The notes beneath the pieces were generated by a model. The model ran no database searches. It had not been told where the DNA came from and saw only the letters and a program-made list of their open reading frames with translations. This document shows, in pieces, positions 1 to 9,881 of a stretch of DNA of 64,000 bases (the stretch's first letter is position 1; each line of letters opens with the position of its first letter). Source of the stretch: Gluconacetobacter diazotrophicus PA1 5. GTDB taxonomy: Bacteria > Pseudomonadota > Alphaproteobacteria > Acetobacterales > Acetobacteraceae. Location: positions 2,656,001 to 2,720,000 of the forward strand of contig NC_010125.1 of the NCBI RefSeq assembly GCF_000067045.1. Reading direction: 5' to 3'. The position numbers were made by a program, and so were the translations under genes.

Positions 1-1
1 G

Positions 2-958
2 ACGGCGGCGCGCGTGGACGACCTGGCCCCCGTGCTGCCCTTCGGATTGACCGTCGCCCATCGCATCTTTTCCCCGGCCGTCGCCCATGTCGGCACCGCG
101 CGGCGGGAAGCCATGGAGATCGCGGGCCGCATCGCGGGGCCGGACGGCATCCTGCTGACGACGGATGCCGACGGGGTCGTCGCCCCGGACTGGATCAGCC
201 AGACCTTCGCGGCCTTCGATACCGGTGTGGATGTCGTCTGCGGCCGCGCCGAGATCGACCCCGAGGAGGCACGCGCCATACCGGCATACCTTCACCGGCA
301 GGAGGCCGAGGAAATCGCCTATGGCACCCTGCTGGACAGGCTCTATCACCTGCTCGATCCCGACCCCCATGATCCCTGGCCGCGTCATACCGAACATTCG
401 GGTGCCAGCATCGCCGTCACGGTGCGGGCCTGGCGCCGGGCGGGCGGCATTCCGCCCCAGCCGCTGGGCGAGGATCGCGGCTTCATGGCGGCCCTGCGCC
501 GGATCGACGCGCCGATCCGCCACGCCCCCGGCGTGACCGTCACCGTTTCCGGCCGCCTGGCGGGCCGCGCAAGGGGCGGTATGGCGGATACGATGGCCCG
601 GCACGTGATCCGCCAGGACACCCAACTGGACGACGCGCTGGAACCGACGGCGGACTGCCTGCGCCGTGCCATGGCCCGGGCGGCCCTGCGCAGGCTGCGC
701 GACCTGTCGGTATGCGGCCGGGACCGTGCCGATACGGCGCGGCAGCTTGCGGACATGCTGCGCATTCCGGCCGACGCCCTCGCACGCCCCTTGGCCGGAC
801 ACACCTTCGGCGCGGCATGGGAAAGCCTGGAACGATGCAGCCCGTCGCTGCACCGGCGGCGGGTGCTGCGACGCGATCTGGCCGAGCAACACGCCATGGC
901 GCAGGCCATGATCGACGATCTTGTCATGGAGATGGGGCATGGACGTTCGGTCGCGTAA
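2..958 (+). CDS. Glycosyltransferase (GT-A fold), 5' partial
   Basis: The frame is open to the window edge; a GTG at 14 is available, but the protein probably begins upstream because the N-terminal nucleotide-binding start of a family-2 glycosyltransferase is missing. A DADG acid cluster (LTTDADGVVAPDW) near residue 50 fits the metal/nucleotide-sugar site of GT-A enzymes, and the EDRGF motif near residue 155 fits the catalytic-base region. It overlaps the next gene by 20 bp, so the two are co-translated. The acceptor and sugar are unknown. Pairing with a NodS-like methyltransferase suggests modification of a small glycan or glycolipid; this is inference. Confidence 0.7.
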   Translation, partial: TAARVDDLAPVLPFGLTVAHRIFSPAVAHVGTARREAMEIAGRIAGPDGILLTTDADGVVAPDWISQTFAAFDTGVDVVCGRAEIDPEEARAIPAYLHRQEAEEIAYGTLLDRLYHLLDPDPHDPWPRHTEHSGASIAVTVRAWRRAGGIPPQPLGEDRGFMAALRRIDAPIRHAPGVTVTVSGRLAGRARGGMADTMARHVIRQDTQLDDALEPTADCLRRAMARAALRRLRDLSVCGRDRADTARQLADMLRIPADALARPLAGHTFGAAWESLERCSPSLHRRRVLRRDLAEQHAMAQAMIDDLVMEMGHGRSVA

Positions 959-1547
959 GCCGGCGACGGTCGAAACCTGGCCCACGGCCCTGTTCGAGGA
1001 TCTGTACCGGGCCGATCCCGACCCCTGGCGCGTGACGACATCGGCCTACGAGCGGCGGAAATACGCCACGACGCTCGATCATGTGGGACGCGGCCCGTTC
1101 GGGCTGGCGCTGGAACTGGGGTGCGCGATCGGGATCATGAGCCGCGCCCTTGCCGCACGATGCGACCGCCTGGTCGCGGTGGACACGGCCGCCACGGCCC
1201 TGGACCACGCCCGACGCCATTGCGCGGACTGCAACCGGATCACCTTTCACCGCGCCTTCCTGCCGGCGGAATTTCCGGCCCTGCGTCCGGGCTCCTGCGA
1301 TCTGGTGGTGATATCGGAGCTGCTCTATTTCCTCTCGCCGGCCGACATCCGCCGCCTGGCGGACCGGGTTCTCGCCGTGCGGCGGCCCGGCGGTCCGATC
1401 GTGCTGGCCAACTGGACGGGCCCGACCGACACGCCGTGCAGCGGCGATGACGCCGCCACCCTCTTCGTCGCGCGCTGCCGCGACCGGGGGCTGGCCATGA
1501 CCGTCACCGCGTACCATGACGGCTACCGGCTGGACCGGTTATCCTGA
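939..1547 (+). CDS. NodS-like SAM-dependent methyltransferase
   Basis: This 202-residue protein has a class I methyltransferase fold. Motif I is LALELGCAIG, an acidic residue ends strand beta2 (VAVDTA), and CDLVVISELLYF is the post-I/motif II strand. The opening FEDLYRADPDPW resembles the NodS family, which N-methylates chito-oligosaccharide backbones. ATG 939 is preferred to an in-frame TTG at 921 because GGAG lies seven bases upstream. It overlaps the glycosyltransferase by 20 bp, and its 3' end overlaps the convergent MFS gene by 25 bp. The substrate is not known. Confidence 0.75.
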   Translation: MDVRSRKPATVETWPTALFEDLYRADPDPWRVTTSAYERRKYATTLDHVGRGPFGLALELGCAIGIMSRALAARCDRLVAVDTAATALDHARRHCADCNRITFHRAFLPAEFPALRPGSCDLVVISELLYFLSPADIRRLADRVLAVRRPGGPIVLANWTGPTDTPCSGDDAATLFVARCRDRGLAMTVTAYHDGYRLDRLS

Positions 1548-2833
1548 CCCCTTGTCCTGCCCCCCTTATCCTGACTTCGGCCGTCGGCGACGGCCGGCGC
1601 ATCCCGCAGGTCCCAGGTTTCCCTGCGCATCAGCAGGACCACGACGCTGACCCCGACCACGACGCTGCTGGCCGCCAGAACAGGCTTTATGCCGACCGCA
1701 CGGGCCAGGAAGCCGCACATGGCGTAGCTCAGCGGTGTCAGGCCTTGCGCGACCAGGCCGAACAGGGCGTTGATCCGCGATAACGCCTCCTCGGGCACCT
1801 GCCGTTGAATGGTGGTCTGCGCGACCAGGTTCAGGATCACGATCCCCGCGCCAAAGGCGACGCCGCCCAGGGCCAGGTAGGGAACCGACGCCTGCGCGGC
1901 CAGCAGGACCAGCGGAATCACCAGGACGGCAGCCGCCGTTTCATAAAGCACCAGCGGACGGGAAACATGCCAGAACAGGCTGACGCCCCCACCGAAAATG
2001 CCGCCGATGCCGATGGCCGAGGAAATGATGCCCCAGGACTGGGCGCCACGCACCACATGGGCCAGCGAGACGGGGCCGAGGATCAGGAACGGCGCGAACG
2101 CCGCCAGATTCAGGAACCCGTATTGCGCCGTCATAAGGATCAGCCATCGCCGCTGATGGAACTCGCGCAGGCCGGCCAGCAACTGGGTCTGGAACGGTGC
2201 GGTCGCCCGGCGCGCCGGGCGCAGGGTACGCATCGCCGTCAGGCAGATGGCGCTGATGGCATAGGTCACCGCGTCGCAGCCAATCGCGATCGGTGCGCTG
2301 CCGATCGCAACCAGCATGCCGCCCAGCGACGGCCCCAGTATCGCGGTGATCGAGCCGGAAAGACTGAGCAGGCTGTTGACGCGGCGCAGATCCTCGGGCC
2401 GCGCCAGAACCGGAATCAGGCCGCTTTCCGCGGGGCCGTAGAATGCGTTGCCGACCCCGACCAGCGTGACCAGGCCGATCAGCACGGCGACCGAGGGATG
2501 GGCACCCGCCATCAGGATCGCGGTCAGACCCTGGCTGGCACAGCGCAGCAGGTCCGCGCCCACCATCAGGGACCGCCGCACCCACCGGTCCGCGATCGCC
2601 CCCGCCGGAACCATCAGCACCACGACCGGGGCCGCCTGCGCGGCCAGGACCAGGCCCAGGATCGATGCCGAATGCCCGTGCGACAGCACCGCGAACGTCA
2701 ACGCGACCGATACCATGGCCGATCCCAGCGTCGAGGCACTGGTGGCAACGAAAAACAGGATGAAATTGCGTGTCTGCCAAAAGCGCCGGCCACGATCGGC
2801 ATCGGTCGGACCGGGCTGCTGCGTCACATGCAT
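1523..2833 (-). CDS. MFS transporter, EntS/MFS_3-like exporter
   Basis: About twelve hydrophobic segments are spread over roughly 435 residues. An MFS loop 2-3 signature is visible (GAIADRWVRR). The pattern resembles MFS_3 drug/siderophore exporters such as EntS. ATG 2833 has GGAG just upstream; a longer start at 2887 is possible and would add 18 residues. It lies 55 bp or more behind the GGDEF-EAL gene on the same strand, so read-through is possible. The C-terminal tail is long and charged. Substrate unknown; export is inferred from family resemblance. Confidence 0.75.
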   Translation of the reverse strand: MHVTQQPGPTDADRGRRFWQTRNFILFFVATSASTLGSAMVSVALTFAVLSHGHSASILGLVLAAQAAPVVVLMVPAGAIADRWVRRSLMVGADLLRCASQGLTAILMAGAHPSVAVLIGLVTLVGVGNAFYGPAESGLIPVLARPEDLRRVNSLLSLSGSITAILGPSLGGMLVAIGSAPIAIGCDAVTYAISAICLTAMRTLRPARRATAPFQTQLLAGLREFHQRRWLILMTAQYGFLNLAAFAPFLILGPVSLAHVVRGAQSWGIISSAIGIGGIFGGGVSLFWHVSRPLVLYETAAAVLVIPLVLLAAQASVPYLALGGVAFGAGIVILNLVAQTTIQRQVPEEALSRINALFGLVAQGLTPLSYAMCGFLARAVGIKPVLAASSVVVGVSVVVLLMRRETWDLRDAPAVADGRSQDKGGRTRGQDNRSSR

Positions 2834-2942
2834 CTCCGTGGAAGAACCCATACACCCGGCCCCCGGAATGGGGACGATATCGGGCATAACGGTTCAACCG
2901 ACGGCGGAGGTTCCTCGTCTTTCTGGCGCGGGATCGTCCGGG

Positions 2943-5261
2943 TCAGGCCGTCGCGGCTTCGCGCGCCCGCCGGTTCAGTTCCTCGACCAGCGGGGCGTCC
3001 CGTTCGTCCGGCTTGAGCCGGCCGAAAAGGTAGCCCTGGACCTCGGTGCAGCCTTCCTCGCGGACCCGGTCGAGATGGGCCTGGGTCTCGACACCCTCGG
3101 CGACCGTGGTCACGCCCAGACGCTTGCCCAGGCTGGCCACCACCTGCACCACGGCGGCGCAATCGGGCCGGTCGACGGCATCGCGCACGAACGAACCGTC
3201 GATCTTGATCTTGTCGAACGGGAAGGCCCGCAGATGGGCCAGCGAGGAATAGCCCGTCCCGAAATCGTCGAGCGCCACCCGGACGCCCAGCTTCCGCAAT
3301 TGCTGCAGTTCGGCGGTCGTATCCCGTTCGTCGTAGAGAAGGGCCGTTTCGGTCACCTCGATTTCCAGCCGCTCGGGCGGCAGGCCGGAGGCCTCCAGGG
3401 CTGCGAGGATGGACGGGACGAGCGTTCCCTTGCCGATCTGGCTGGCGGAAATATTCACCGCGACGCGCGCGCCATCGGTCCAGCGGGCCGCGTCGCGGCA
3501 GGCCGTATTCAGCACGAAACCGCCGAGCTGGTCGATCAGGCCGCTTTGCTCGGCCACCGGCACGAACTCGCCGGGCGAAATCCAGCCGCGCTCGGGATGG
3601 TACCACCGCACCAGGGCTTCGCGGGCCGTCACGGTGCCGCTGTCGATGCCGATGATCGACTGGTAGAAGACGAACAGCCCCTCCTCGCTTTTCAGCGTAG
3701 CCTGCAGCCTGGCTTCCAGGCGCATACGCTCCTGGATGCGGGCCTCCATCTCGGGCTGGAACATCCGGAACTCTCCCTTTCCGGCGGTCTTGGCCACATG
3801 GAGGGCGATATCAGCCCGGCTCAGCAGCGTTTCCCCGTCCTCGCCATGGAGCGGCGCCAGGGCGATGCCGACGGACGCGGTGATCTGGATGCTCCGGTCG
3901 TAATCGAGGTCATAGGGCTCGCTCAGGAAGGCGACGACACGCGCGGCCAGCAACGCGGCCTCTTCCGCGTTGTCGTGCGGAACGAGGACGGCGAACTCGT
4001 CCCCTCCCAGCCGTCCGACGACGGTCGCCGGGCTGTTGCACGTCGCGCGCAGGCGGCTTGCCACCTGGGTGAGCAGGATATCGCCGATCCGATGCCCCCT
4101 TGTATCATTCACCAGCTTGAAGCCGTCCAGATCCACGAACAGCAGTCCGACCCGGTTCCCGGGCGTGCCCAGGCGCTTGTCCAGTTCCTCGTGGAACGTG
4201 ATGCGGTTCGGAAGCCCGGTCAGGATGTCGTAATGGGCCATCTGGAAGATGCGCCGTTCGGACTCCGCCTCCTTGGTCACGAGCGCCCAGGTCAGCATGG
4301 GGCCGATATACGTCCCGTCCGTGTCCGTGACGGCGGAAACCTTCAGGTCGATGACCTCGGGACCGAGGCTGATGCGGGCGTTGTGCGGAAGGTTCGCGGG
4401 GTCGCCCAGAATCCGGCGCTGGTGTTGCGGGTGCCTGTGAAAGACGTCGATACAGGTGCCCGGCAGGTCGTCGGCCTTGATCGGCAGCAGGTGCTCGATC
4501 CGCCGGACCAGGCGTTTCGAGGTCTCGTTGACGTAATTGATCTTCAGCGTATCGGGTTCGACCGTCATCACCGCGACCGGCATGTCGTCGATCATGCGCA
4601 GCAGCCGGTTCTGCGCCTGTTCCTTGGACCGTGCCGCGATCGACGCGTTGACCATGCGGACGAAGTCGCGGTTCTGGATCAGCACCACGACCACCGAGGC
4701 CCCGATCACGAACACGACGTTGACCGCCATGCCGATGAACACGGGCTGTCCCGTCGAAGCGAAGAAGACCACGAAGGCGCTCCCGGCGACAGCGGCGACG
4801 ATCAGGGCGGCCGAGCGCAGGTGGATCAGGCAGAACATCGTGCCCAGGATGGAAATCACCAGGAAGAACGCGACGTGGCTCTGTTCCAGCGCGTCGCCAT
4901 AGGAAAACAGCGCGAATGCCCAGGCCGGAAAGACCACCGTCAGGGCCGCGGCCACGCGATTGGCGCGTCGCAGTTCCGCGAAGGCCGTTTCCACCGTCAA
5001 CGCGACGTTTCTCTTCTTCCACCACACGACCAGGCGCGACAGGCATATGGCGGTCAGCAGCAGGGACGCATACAGGGTCAGCCACAGCGGCGCCCGATGG
5101 ATGAAGGTCCCGGCCAGGACCCAGGCATCGGCCACCAGGATGAAATACATCAGCGGGATAAGGCGCGAGAGCGCCGCGAATTGCGCCTTCAGCAGTTCGG
5201 GGTTACCGGTGCGCACCGACAGGAACGTCGCAATTCCGGCGCAGATCGATTTCGGATTCAT
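2943..5261 (-). CDS. Membrane GGDEF-EAL c-di-GMP enzyme with PAS-like region
   Basis: This 772-residue protein has five or six membrane helices in residues 30-195 and a PAS-like region around 220-335. A GGDEF domain follows (GGDEF at 419-423), then an EAL domain (EAL at 548-550). The EAL catalytic set looks complete: EAL, VNIS, EVTE, LDDFGTG, KIKID and AEGVE. No RxxD inhibitory site precedes GGDEF. It could both make and break c-di-GMP; the dominant activity cannot be read from sequence. The ATG has GAGG upstream. A second GGDEF-EAL gene lies immediately upstream on the same strand. Confidence 0.88.
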   Translation of the reverse strand: MNPKSICAGIATFLSVRTGNPELLKAQFAALSRLIPLMYFILVADAWVLAGTFIHRAPLWLTLYASLLLTAICLSRLVVWWKKRNVALTVETAFAELRRANRVAAALTVVFPAWAFALFSYGDALEQSHVAFFLVISILGTMFCLIHLRSAALIVAAVAGSAFVVFFASTGQPVFIGMAVNVVFVIGASVVVVLIQNRDFVRMVNASIAARSKEQAQNRLLRMIDDMPVAVMTVEPDTLKINYVNETSKRLVRRIEHLLPIKADDLPGTCIDVFHRHPQHQRRILGDPANLPHNARISLGPEVIDLKVSAVTDTDGTYIGPMLTWALVTKEAESERRIFQMAHYDILTGLPNRITFHEELDKRLGTPGNRVGLLFVDLDGFKLVNDTRGHRIGDILLTQVASRLRATCNSPATVVGRLGGDEFAVLVPHDNAEEAALLAARVVAFLSEPYDLDYDRSIQITASVGIALAPLHGEDGETLLSRADIALHVAKTAGKGEFRMFQPEMEARIQERMRLEARLQATLKSEEGLFVFYQSIIGIDSGTVTAREALVRWYHPERGWISPGEFVPVAEQSGLIDQLGGFVLNTACRDAARWTDGARVAVNISASQIGKGTLVPSILAALEASGLPPERLEIEVTETALLYDERDTTAELQQLRKLGVRVALDDFGTGYSSLAHLRAFPFDKIKIDGSFVRDAVDRPDCAAVVQVVASLGKRLGVTTVAEGVETQAHLDRVREEGCTEVQGYLFGRLKPDERDAPLVEELNRRAREAATA

Positions 5262-5309
5262 CAGGTCCTCACGCCGCCGCTCATGGGCATGGCTTGGTCG
5301 GTGGTGGCG

Positions 5310-7394
5310 TCAGCGGGCGAATTCGGCACGGGCGGACGCCCCGTTCCCGTCGCGGAGGGTTCGGCTTTCGCGGGTCAGCGTGATCTGCCCGCTTCCGACG
5401 ATCTGCCCGAGCGGGGCCGGCCGGCCAAGCAGGAAGCCCTGGGCCTCGTCGCACCCTTCGCTGTTCAGCATGGAAAGCTGGTCATACGTCTCGATTCCCT
5501 CGGCGAGCACGGGAATGCCGAAGGATTTGCCGAGGCCGAGCACGGCCCGGATGATGGCCAGCGTCTGCGGATTGGCCGCCGCCGCGCAGCAGAACGAACG
5601 GTCGATCTTGATCCGGTCGAAGGAAAAGGCACGAAGGGTATCGAGCGAGGAATACCCCGTTCCGAAATCGTCGAGCGCGATGGTGACCCCCAGCGCCTTG
5701 ATTTCGCGCAGCACGTGCAACGCACGCTTCTGGTCCGCGAAGATCGTCGTTTCGGTCAGTTCCAGTTCCAGCCGTTCGGGCGACAGCCCCGTTTCGGCCA
5801 GCACGGTCCGGACCAGCTTCGCCAGATCGGCATGCACGAACTGCACCGCCGAGAGATTCACCGCGATCTTGTAGGGCGGCTCCCACGACGCGGCTTCCCG
5901 GCAGGCGGTTCGCAGGACCCATTCGCCGATCGGAAGGATCAGGCCGTTTTCTTCCGCAAGGGGGATGAACTCGGCCGGCGAGATCGAACCGATCTGCGGG
6001 TGCTCCCAGCGCAGCAGGGCCTCGTAGCCACGAATCCGGCCGGTCGCGATCGACGTCTGGACCTGGTAGTGCAGCGAGAGCTGGTCGCGCGCCAGCGCGT
6101 CGCGCAGGTCGGCGGCGAGGATGCGACGGGCGCGAAGGGCCTCGTCCATCTCGGGCTTGTAGAAGCAGATCTTCCGGATCGGATCGGCCTTGGCGCGATA
6201 CATGGCCAGGTCGGCGTTGTTCGCCAGCATTTCCTTGTCGGCGGTGTCGTCGGGCCAGATGGCCACGCCCAGGCTGCCGCCTGACTGGACCTCGAATCCA
6301 TCAAGCCGCAGGGGCTTGAACAGGGCGCGTTCCAGGCGTCCGAGAAAGTCGGAAAGGTCCCGCCTGTCCCCCATGCGATACAGGGCCGCGAACTCGTCAC
6401 CGCCGGTCCGGGCGACGAACTCGCCGTCGCGCAGTAATCCCTTGAGGCGCCGGCCGAGGATGCGCAGCACCTCGTCCCCCGCCGCATGACCGCGCAGATC
6501 GTTGATTTCCTTGAAGCGATTGAGATCGATGCCGATAAAGGCGAACGTGCCCTTATTCTCCCGTGCCAACGCGATCTCGGAATCGAGACGGTCGTTGAAG
6601 CTGGCGCGGTTCGGAAGGCCGGTCAGCGTGTCGTTCATCGCTATATGATGCAGTCGCTCCACGGTTTCGGCCCGGACGCTGTCGTCGATCAGGTAACTCG
6701 CCAGCCCGGCGCCGACGATGACCAGCGCCGTAGCGGTGATCGCCAATGCCAGGGCATGCAATGCCTCGGGATTGGCGAACGACCCGTCGATGGGCGCGGG
6801 CGTGATGCGCAGCGCGGCCATGCCGGTGAAATGCAGCCCGATGGTCGCCAGCACCAGCAGGCCGGCCATCAGGTTGCGGGCCTGCCGGCCCCGCCGCGCG
6901 GCGACCTGCAGTGCCACCGCCGACAGGCCGACGGCAAGCACGATGGATACGACGAGAAGACGCCTGTCCCACGACATGACGCCCTGCACGCGATAGGCCG
7001 TCATCCCGGTATAGTGCATGGCGGCAATCGACAGGCCGACGATCCCACCGCCCAATGCGGGCGCCAGCCCCGTCCCGCGGTTTCCGGCCAGGACGAAGCC
7101 GGCCGTGCTGCCGATGACCGCGATCAGCAGGGATACGATGGTCAGGACCGGATCGAACCCCACGGGAACGCCAGGATGAAATCCAAGCATGGCGATGAAG
7201 TGGGTACACCAGATCGACACCGCCGCGGTCAGGGCCGTCAGGAAGTGCCAGCCATACTTCTGCAGCCCGGTCGTATCGAGCGTGCGGAAGAACAGCCGCG
7301 CCGTCACCCAGGACCCCAGGCCGCAGAGCAGCCCGGCGGCGATCACCAGGGACAGGCTGTGTTCAGCGATGATGCAGCCGAAGATCGTCCTCAT
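5310..7394 (-). CDS. MHYT-GGDEF-EAL c-di-GMP enzyme
   Basis: The N-terminal seven-helix region carries MHYT-domain motifs (WCTHFIAML, MHYTGM, LHFTGMAAL), thought to bind copper and sense a diatomic gas or redox state. GGDEF (TGGDEF) and EAL (YEALLRW) domains follow. The phosphodiesterase residues look intact (ELTET, LDDFGTGYSS, RIKIDRSF, AEGIET). The site before GGDEF reads RDGE rather than RxxD, so product inhibition is doubtful. ATG 7394 is chosen because it overlaps the upstream small ORF by ATGA; longer in-frame starts would add residues unlike the family. Confidence 0.88.
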   Translation of the reverse strand: MRTIFGCIIAEHSLSLVIAAGLLCGLGSWVTARLFFRTLDTTGLQKYGWHFLTALTAAVSIWCTHFIAMLGFHPGVPVGFDPVLTIVSLLIAVIGSTAGFVLAGNRGTGLAPALGGGIVGLSIAAMHYTGMTAYRVQGVMSWDRRLLVVSIVLAVGLSAVALQVAARRGRQARNLMAGLLVLATIGLHFTGMAALRITPAPIDGSFANPEALHALALAITATALVIVGAGLASYLIDDSVRAETVERLHHIAMNDTLTGLPNRASFNDRLDSEIALARENKGTFAFIGIDLNRFKEINDLRGHAAGDEVLRILGRRLKGLLRDGEFVARTGGDEFAALYRMGDRRDLSDFLGRLERALFKPLRLDGFEVQSGGSLGVAIWPDDTADKEMLANNADLAMYRAKADPIRKICFYKPEMDEALRARRILAADLRDALARDQLSLHYQVQTSIATGRIRGYEALLRWEHPQIGSISPAEFIPLAEENGLILPIGEWVLRTACREAASWEPPYKIAVNLSAVQFVHADLAKLVRTVLAETGLSPERLELELTETTIFADQKRALHVLREIKALGVTIALDDFGTGYSSLDTLRAFSFDRIKIDRSFCCAAAANPQTLAIIRAVLGLGKSFGIPVLAEGIETYDQLSMLNSEGCDEAQGFLLGRPAPLGQIVGSGQITLTRESRTLRDGNGASARAEFAR

Positions 7395-7570
7395 CGAAGG
7401 TGCGACGCAACCCTGGCGACGATCGCGGTCCCGCCGCATAGCGCCACAAGCAGGGCCAGTGACGCGAAGTAATACGATTGTAGATCGACCGGAAGCGGAC
7501 CGCCGGCGAAACATATTGTAAAAATGGAGAGGATGAGCATGGCCCCGATACTAACGGCGATCCGGGTCAT
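7391..7570 (-). CDS. Small two-helix membrane protein coupled to MHYT gene
   Basis: This 59-residue ORF has two hydrophobic stretches (IAVSIGAMLILSIFTICF and YYFASLALLVALCGGTAIV) and stops in an ATGA overlap with the MHYT-GGDEF-EAL start. The overlap and membrane character suggest a real partner or regulator of the downstream sensor. No family is recognised. A start nine codons upstream is possible. Confidence 0.45.
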   Translation of the reverse strand: MTRIAVSIGAMLILSIFTICFAGGPLPVDLQSYYFASLALLVALCGGTAIVARVASHLR

Positions 7571-7700
7571 CTGTCTATCCGGCGGGCTGTCGCCCAATGC
7601 CGGGGACCGAAATGGGCGACCAGGTAGGCCCGATCCCCCATTCCGGCATTTTTATTCTCAGGCTGTCTTCATATGACGACGCGATATATGATGATGCGGC

Positions 7701-8078
7701 TCAGCGGCCCAGCGACCGATCGTAATACTCGTCGATCTGGTGGCCATACATCTCGTCCCCCCAGTTCGGCATCGTGTCGTCGGTATAGGCCGGCGCGCCC
7801 TGGAGCTGTTCCCGCGTCAGGTCGACCACATAGCCGCTGAGGTCGGGATCGTAGGTCAGGGTCTTCCACGGCAGCGGGTGGTAGCTGTTCCCGATCCCGA
7901 GGAATCCGCCAAAGCTCATCACGGCGTAGGCGACATGACCGGTGCGCTTGTCCACCATGAAATGATTGACGGTGCCCAGCCGGTCGCCGCCCCGGGAATA
8001 GACCGCCGTGCCCTCCACCTTGTCCGAGGAGATAAGCTCGTGCGTCTCGCTGATCTTGTCCGTTGTAACGTTTGACAT
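7701..8078 (-). CDS. PRC-barrel domain protein
   Basis: A 125-residue protein with an N-terminal PRC-barrel: VEGTAVYSRGGDRLGTVNHF, then a VDKRTGHVAYAVMSFGG beta segment. The C-terminal part is acidic and aromatic. ATG 8078 has a strong GGAGG five bases upstream; longer open frames lack one. Stand-alone PRC-barrel proteins of this size are common in acetic acid bacteria and related alphaproteobacteria and are often linked to stress responses, but the role is unproven. No signal peptide, so it is probably cytoplasmic. Confidence 0.85.
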   Translation of the reverse strand: MSNVTTDKISETHELISSDKVEGTAVYSRGGDRLGTVNHFMVDKRTGHVAYAVMSFGGFLGIGNSYHPLPWKTLTYDPDLSGYVVDLTREQLQGAPAYTDDTMPNWGDEMYGHQIDEYYDRSLGR

Positions 8079-8191
8079 GACGTCCTCCGTTCGCTGATGA
8101 ACGAGACCTGAGTTGGTGGGCCCACAAGACGGAACAAGGGGGCGCGCGGCGCCTGTCTCGCACAATAGTTTGAGGGAACGAAATACGTTTC

Positions 8192-9784
8192 TCAGTGCCC
8201 TTCCATGGCCGGCACGTCGTCCTGCGCGTCCATTACCGAGACGTCTGGGACGGGCACGGCGCTGCGCACCCCCCATTCGCAGAACAGCAGAGAAACGACC
8301 GCCACCACCGCAAGGTCCCAGCCATAGGGAATCCAGCCCCGCCCGCCGAACGCCGTACTGCCGCCATAGGACAGCGCCGCGATGGTCGGCAGGTAGGCCA
8401 TGAACCAGACCGCATGGCGGAAGGCCGCACGGTGCCGCGCCCACCCGTCATGCCGGCGGAACCAGGCATAGAGCGGCAGGAACATCAGCATCAGCAGGAT
8501 GATGTCGCCGCTGAGCGGCCATCGCGCCCAATAGAGCAGCAGCGAGGAAAACATGAAGGCCAGCGCGCCCACCACCCGCATGGCCGGCACCCGCACCGGC
8601 CGGAGACGATCCGGCAGCGTCCGCCGCAGCGCCAGGGCCGCGATCGGCAGCATCATGTAGGAAATCACGGTACAGACCGAAATGACCGAGGCCAGGATAC
8701 CCCACCCGCGAAAGCAGAACAGGAAGATGAACGCCACGCCCAGGTTGAACCACAGCGCCGGGCGCGGCACGCCGTAGAGCGGATGGATGCGCCCCAGCAG
8801 GTCGGGCATCGTGCCGTTGCGCTGCATGCCCAGCGTCATGCGCGTGCTGCTGGCCAGATGGGTCGCCCCGGCGCCGCTGGGGGCGAGGAAGGCATCGAAA
8901 TACAGCAGCATCGCCAGCCAGTTGAGGTTGAAGGCGATGGCAAGCTGCGCGAAGGGCGAGGAAAAGGACAGGCCGGCCCATCCCCCCGCCCCCGGCCGCA
9001 CGGCGCCCAGGTAGGCGCATTGCAGCAGCAGGTAGATCACGGTCGCCAGCACGACCGATCCCAGCACGGCGAAGGGGATGCTGCGCGCGGGATTGCGCGC
9101 CTCCCCCGCCAGGTTCAGCGGGCTCTGGAACCCGTTGAAGGCGAAGACGATGCCCGAGGTCGAAACCGCCGTCAGGATGCCCGACAGGCCATAGGGCATG
9201 AACCCGCCGGCACCATCGCCCACCAGGTTGCCGGCACGGAAGCTGCTGGCCATCAGCGCCAGCGCGGTGGCGGCCGGCACCACCAGCTTGAAGACCGTGA
9301 TCATGGCGTTGAAGCGCGCGAAGAACCGCACGCTCCAGAAATTCAGCAGGAAATAGACCACCACCAGCACCGCCGCCGCCATCAGGCCCGGCGGCGTCAG
9401 CACGCCGTCATGATACAGCCCCCGCGCCCAGGGAAAGGACCAGGAACTCATATACTGCACCGACGCCTCGGCCTCGACCGGTACGACGCTGACGATCGAC
9501 AGCCAGTTCGCGCTGGCGGCCATGAAGCCGACCAGCGGACCGTGGGTCAGGTTGGCGTAGCGCACCATGCCGCCCGCCACCGGGAACATGCCCCCCAGTT
9601 CGGTGGCCACGCCCGCGATCGCCAGCGCGATGACCGCGCCCAGCAGCCAGGCCAGGCTGGCCGCCGGCCCCGCCGTCGCGGCCGCGCGCTGGGCCCCGAA
9701 CAGCCAGCCCGACCCGATCATGGCGCTCAGCCCCGTGAACATCAGTTGCCAGGGGCCAAGGGCGCGATTCAGGTGGGGTGACAC
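8192..9784 (-). CDS. APC-family amino acid permease
   Basis: About 530 residues with twelve or more membrane helices. The first helix holds the APC glycine motif (GLSAMIGSGWLFGA), which shapes the substrate site. The length and long C-terminal hydrophobic region resemble YveA-type aspartate/proton symporters more than short 450-residue APC permeases, but specificity is not certain. GTG 9784 is preferred, with GGAG about twelve bases upstream; an in-frame start at 9871 would add an unlikely Pro/Arg-rich leader. It is 97 bp from the end of metE on the same strand. Confidence 0.82.
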   Translation of the reverse strand: MSPHLNRALGPWQLMFTGLSAMIGSGWLFGAQRAAATAGPAASLAWLLGAVIALAIAGVATELGGMFPVAGGMVRYANLTHGPLVGFMAASANWLSIVSVVPVEAEASVQYMSSWSFPWARGLYHDGVLTPPGLMAAAVLVVVYFLLNFWSVRFFARFNAMITVFKLVVPAATALALMASSFRAGNLVGDGAGGFMPYGLSGILTAVSTSGIVFAFNGFQSPLNLAGEARNPARSIPFAVLGSVVLATVIYLLLQCAYLGAVRPGAGGWAGLSFSSPFAQLAIAFNLNWLAMLLYFDAFLAPSGAGATHLASSTRMTLGMQRNGTMPDLLGRIHPLYGVPRPALWFNLGVAFIFLFCFRGWGILASVISVCTVISYMMLPIAALALRRTLPDRLRPVRVPAMRVVGALAFMFSSLLLYWARWPLSGDIILLMLMFLPLYAWFRRHDGWARHRAAFRHAVWFMAYLPTIAALSYGGSTAFGGRGWIPYGWDLAVVAVVSLLFCEWGVRSAVPVPDVSVMDAQDDVPAMEGH

Positions 9785-9881
9785 GTCTGGGCTTCTCCGG
9801 CAGTCGGGCGGGGGTGGGTGCGAATCGCACGCGGATTCGCCCAACCAACATCGTTCCGCGTCCGGACGCAACAGGCCGGGG

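Noticed and set aside
2448-6284. A 1278-codon open frame on the plus strand opposite the GGDEF-EAL genes
   Set aside because: High GC keeps the antisense frame open; the minus strand has complete catalytic motifs and the plus product is Gln/His/Gly/Arg-rich without any domain.
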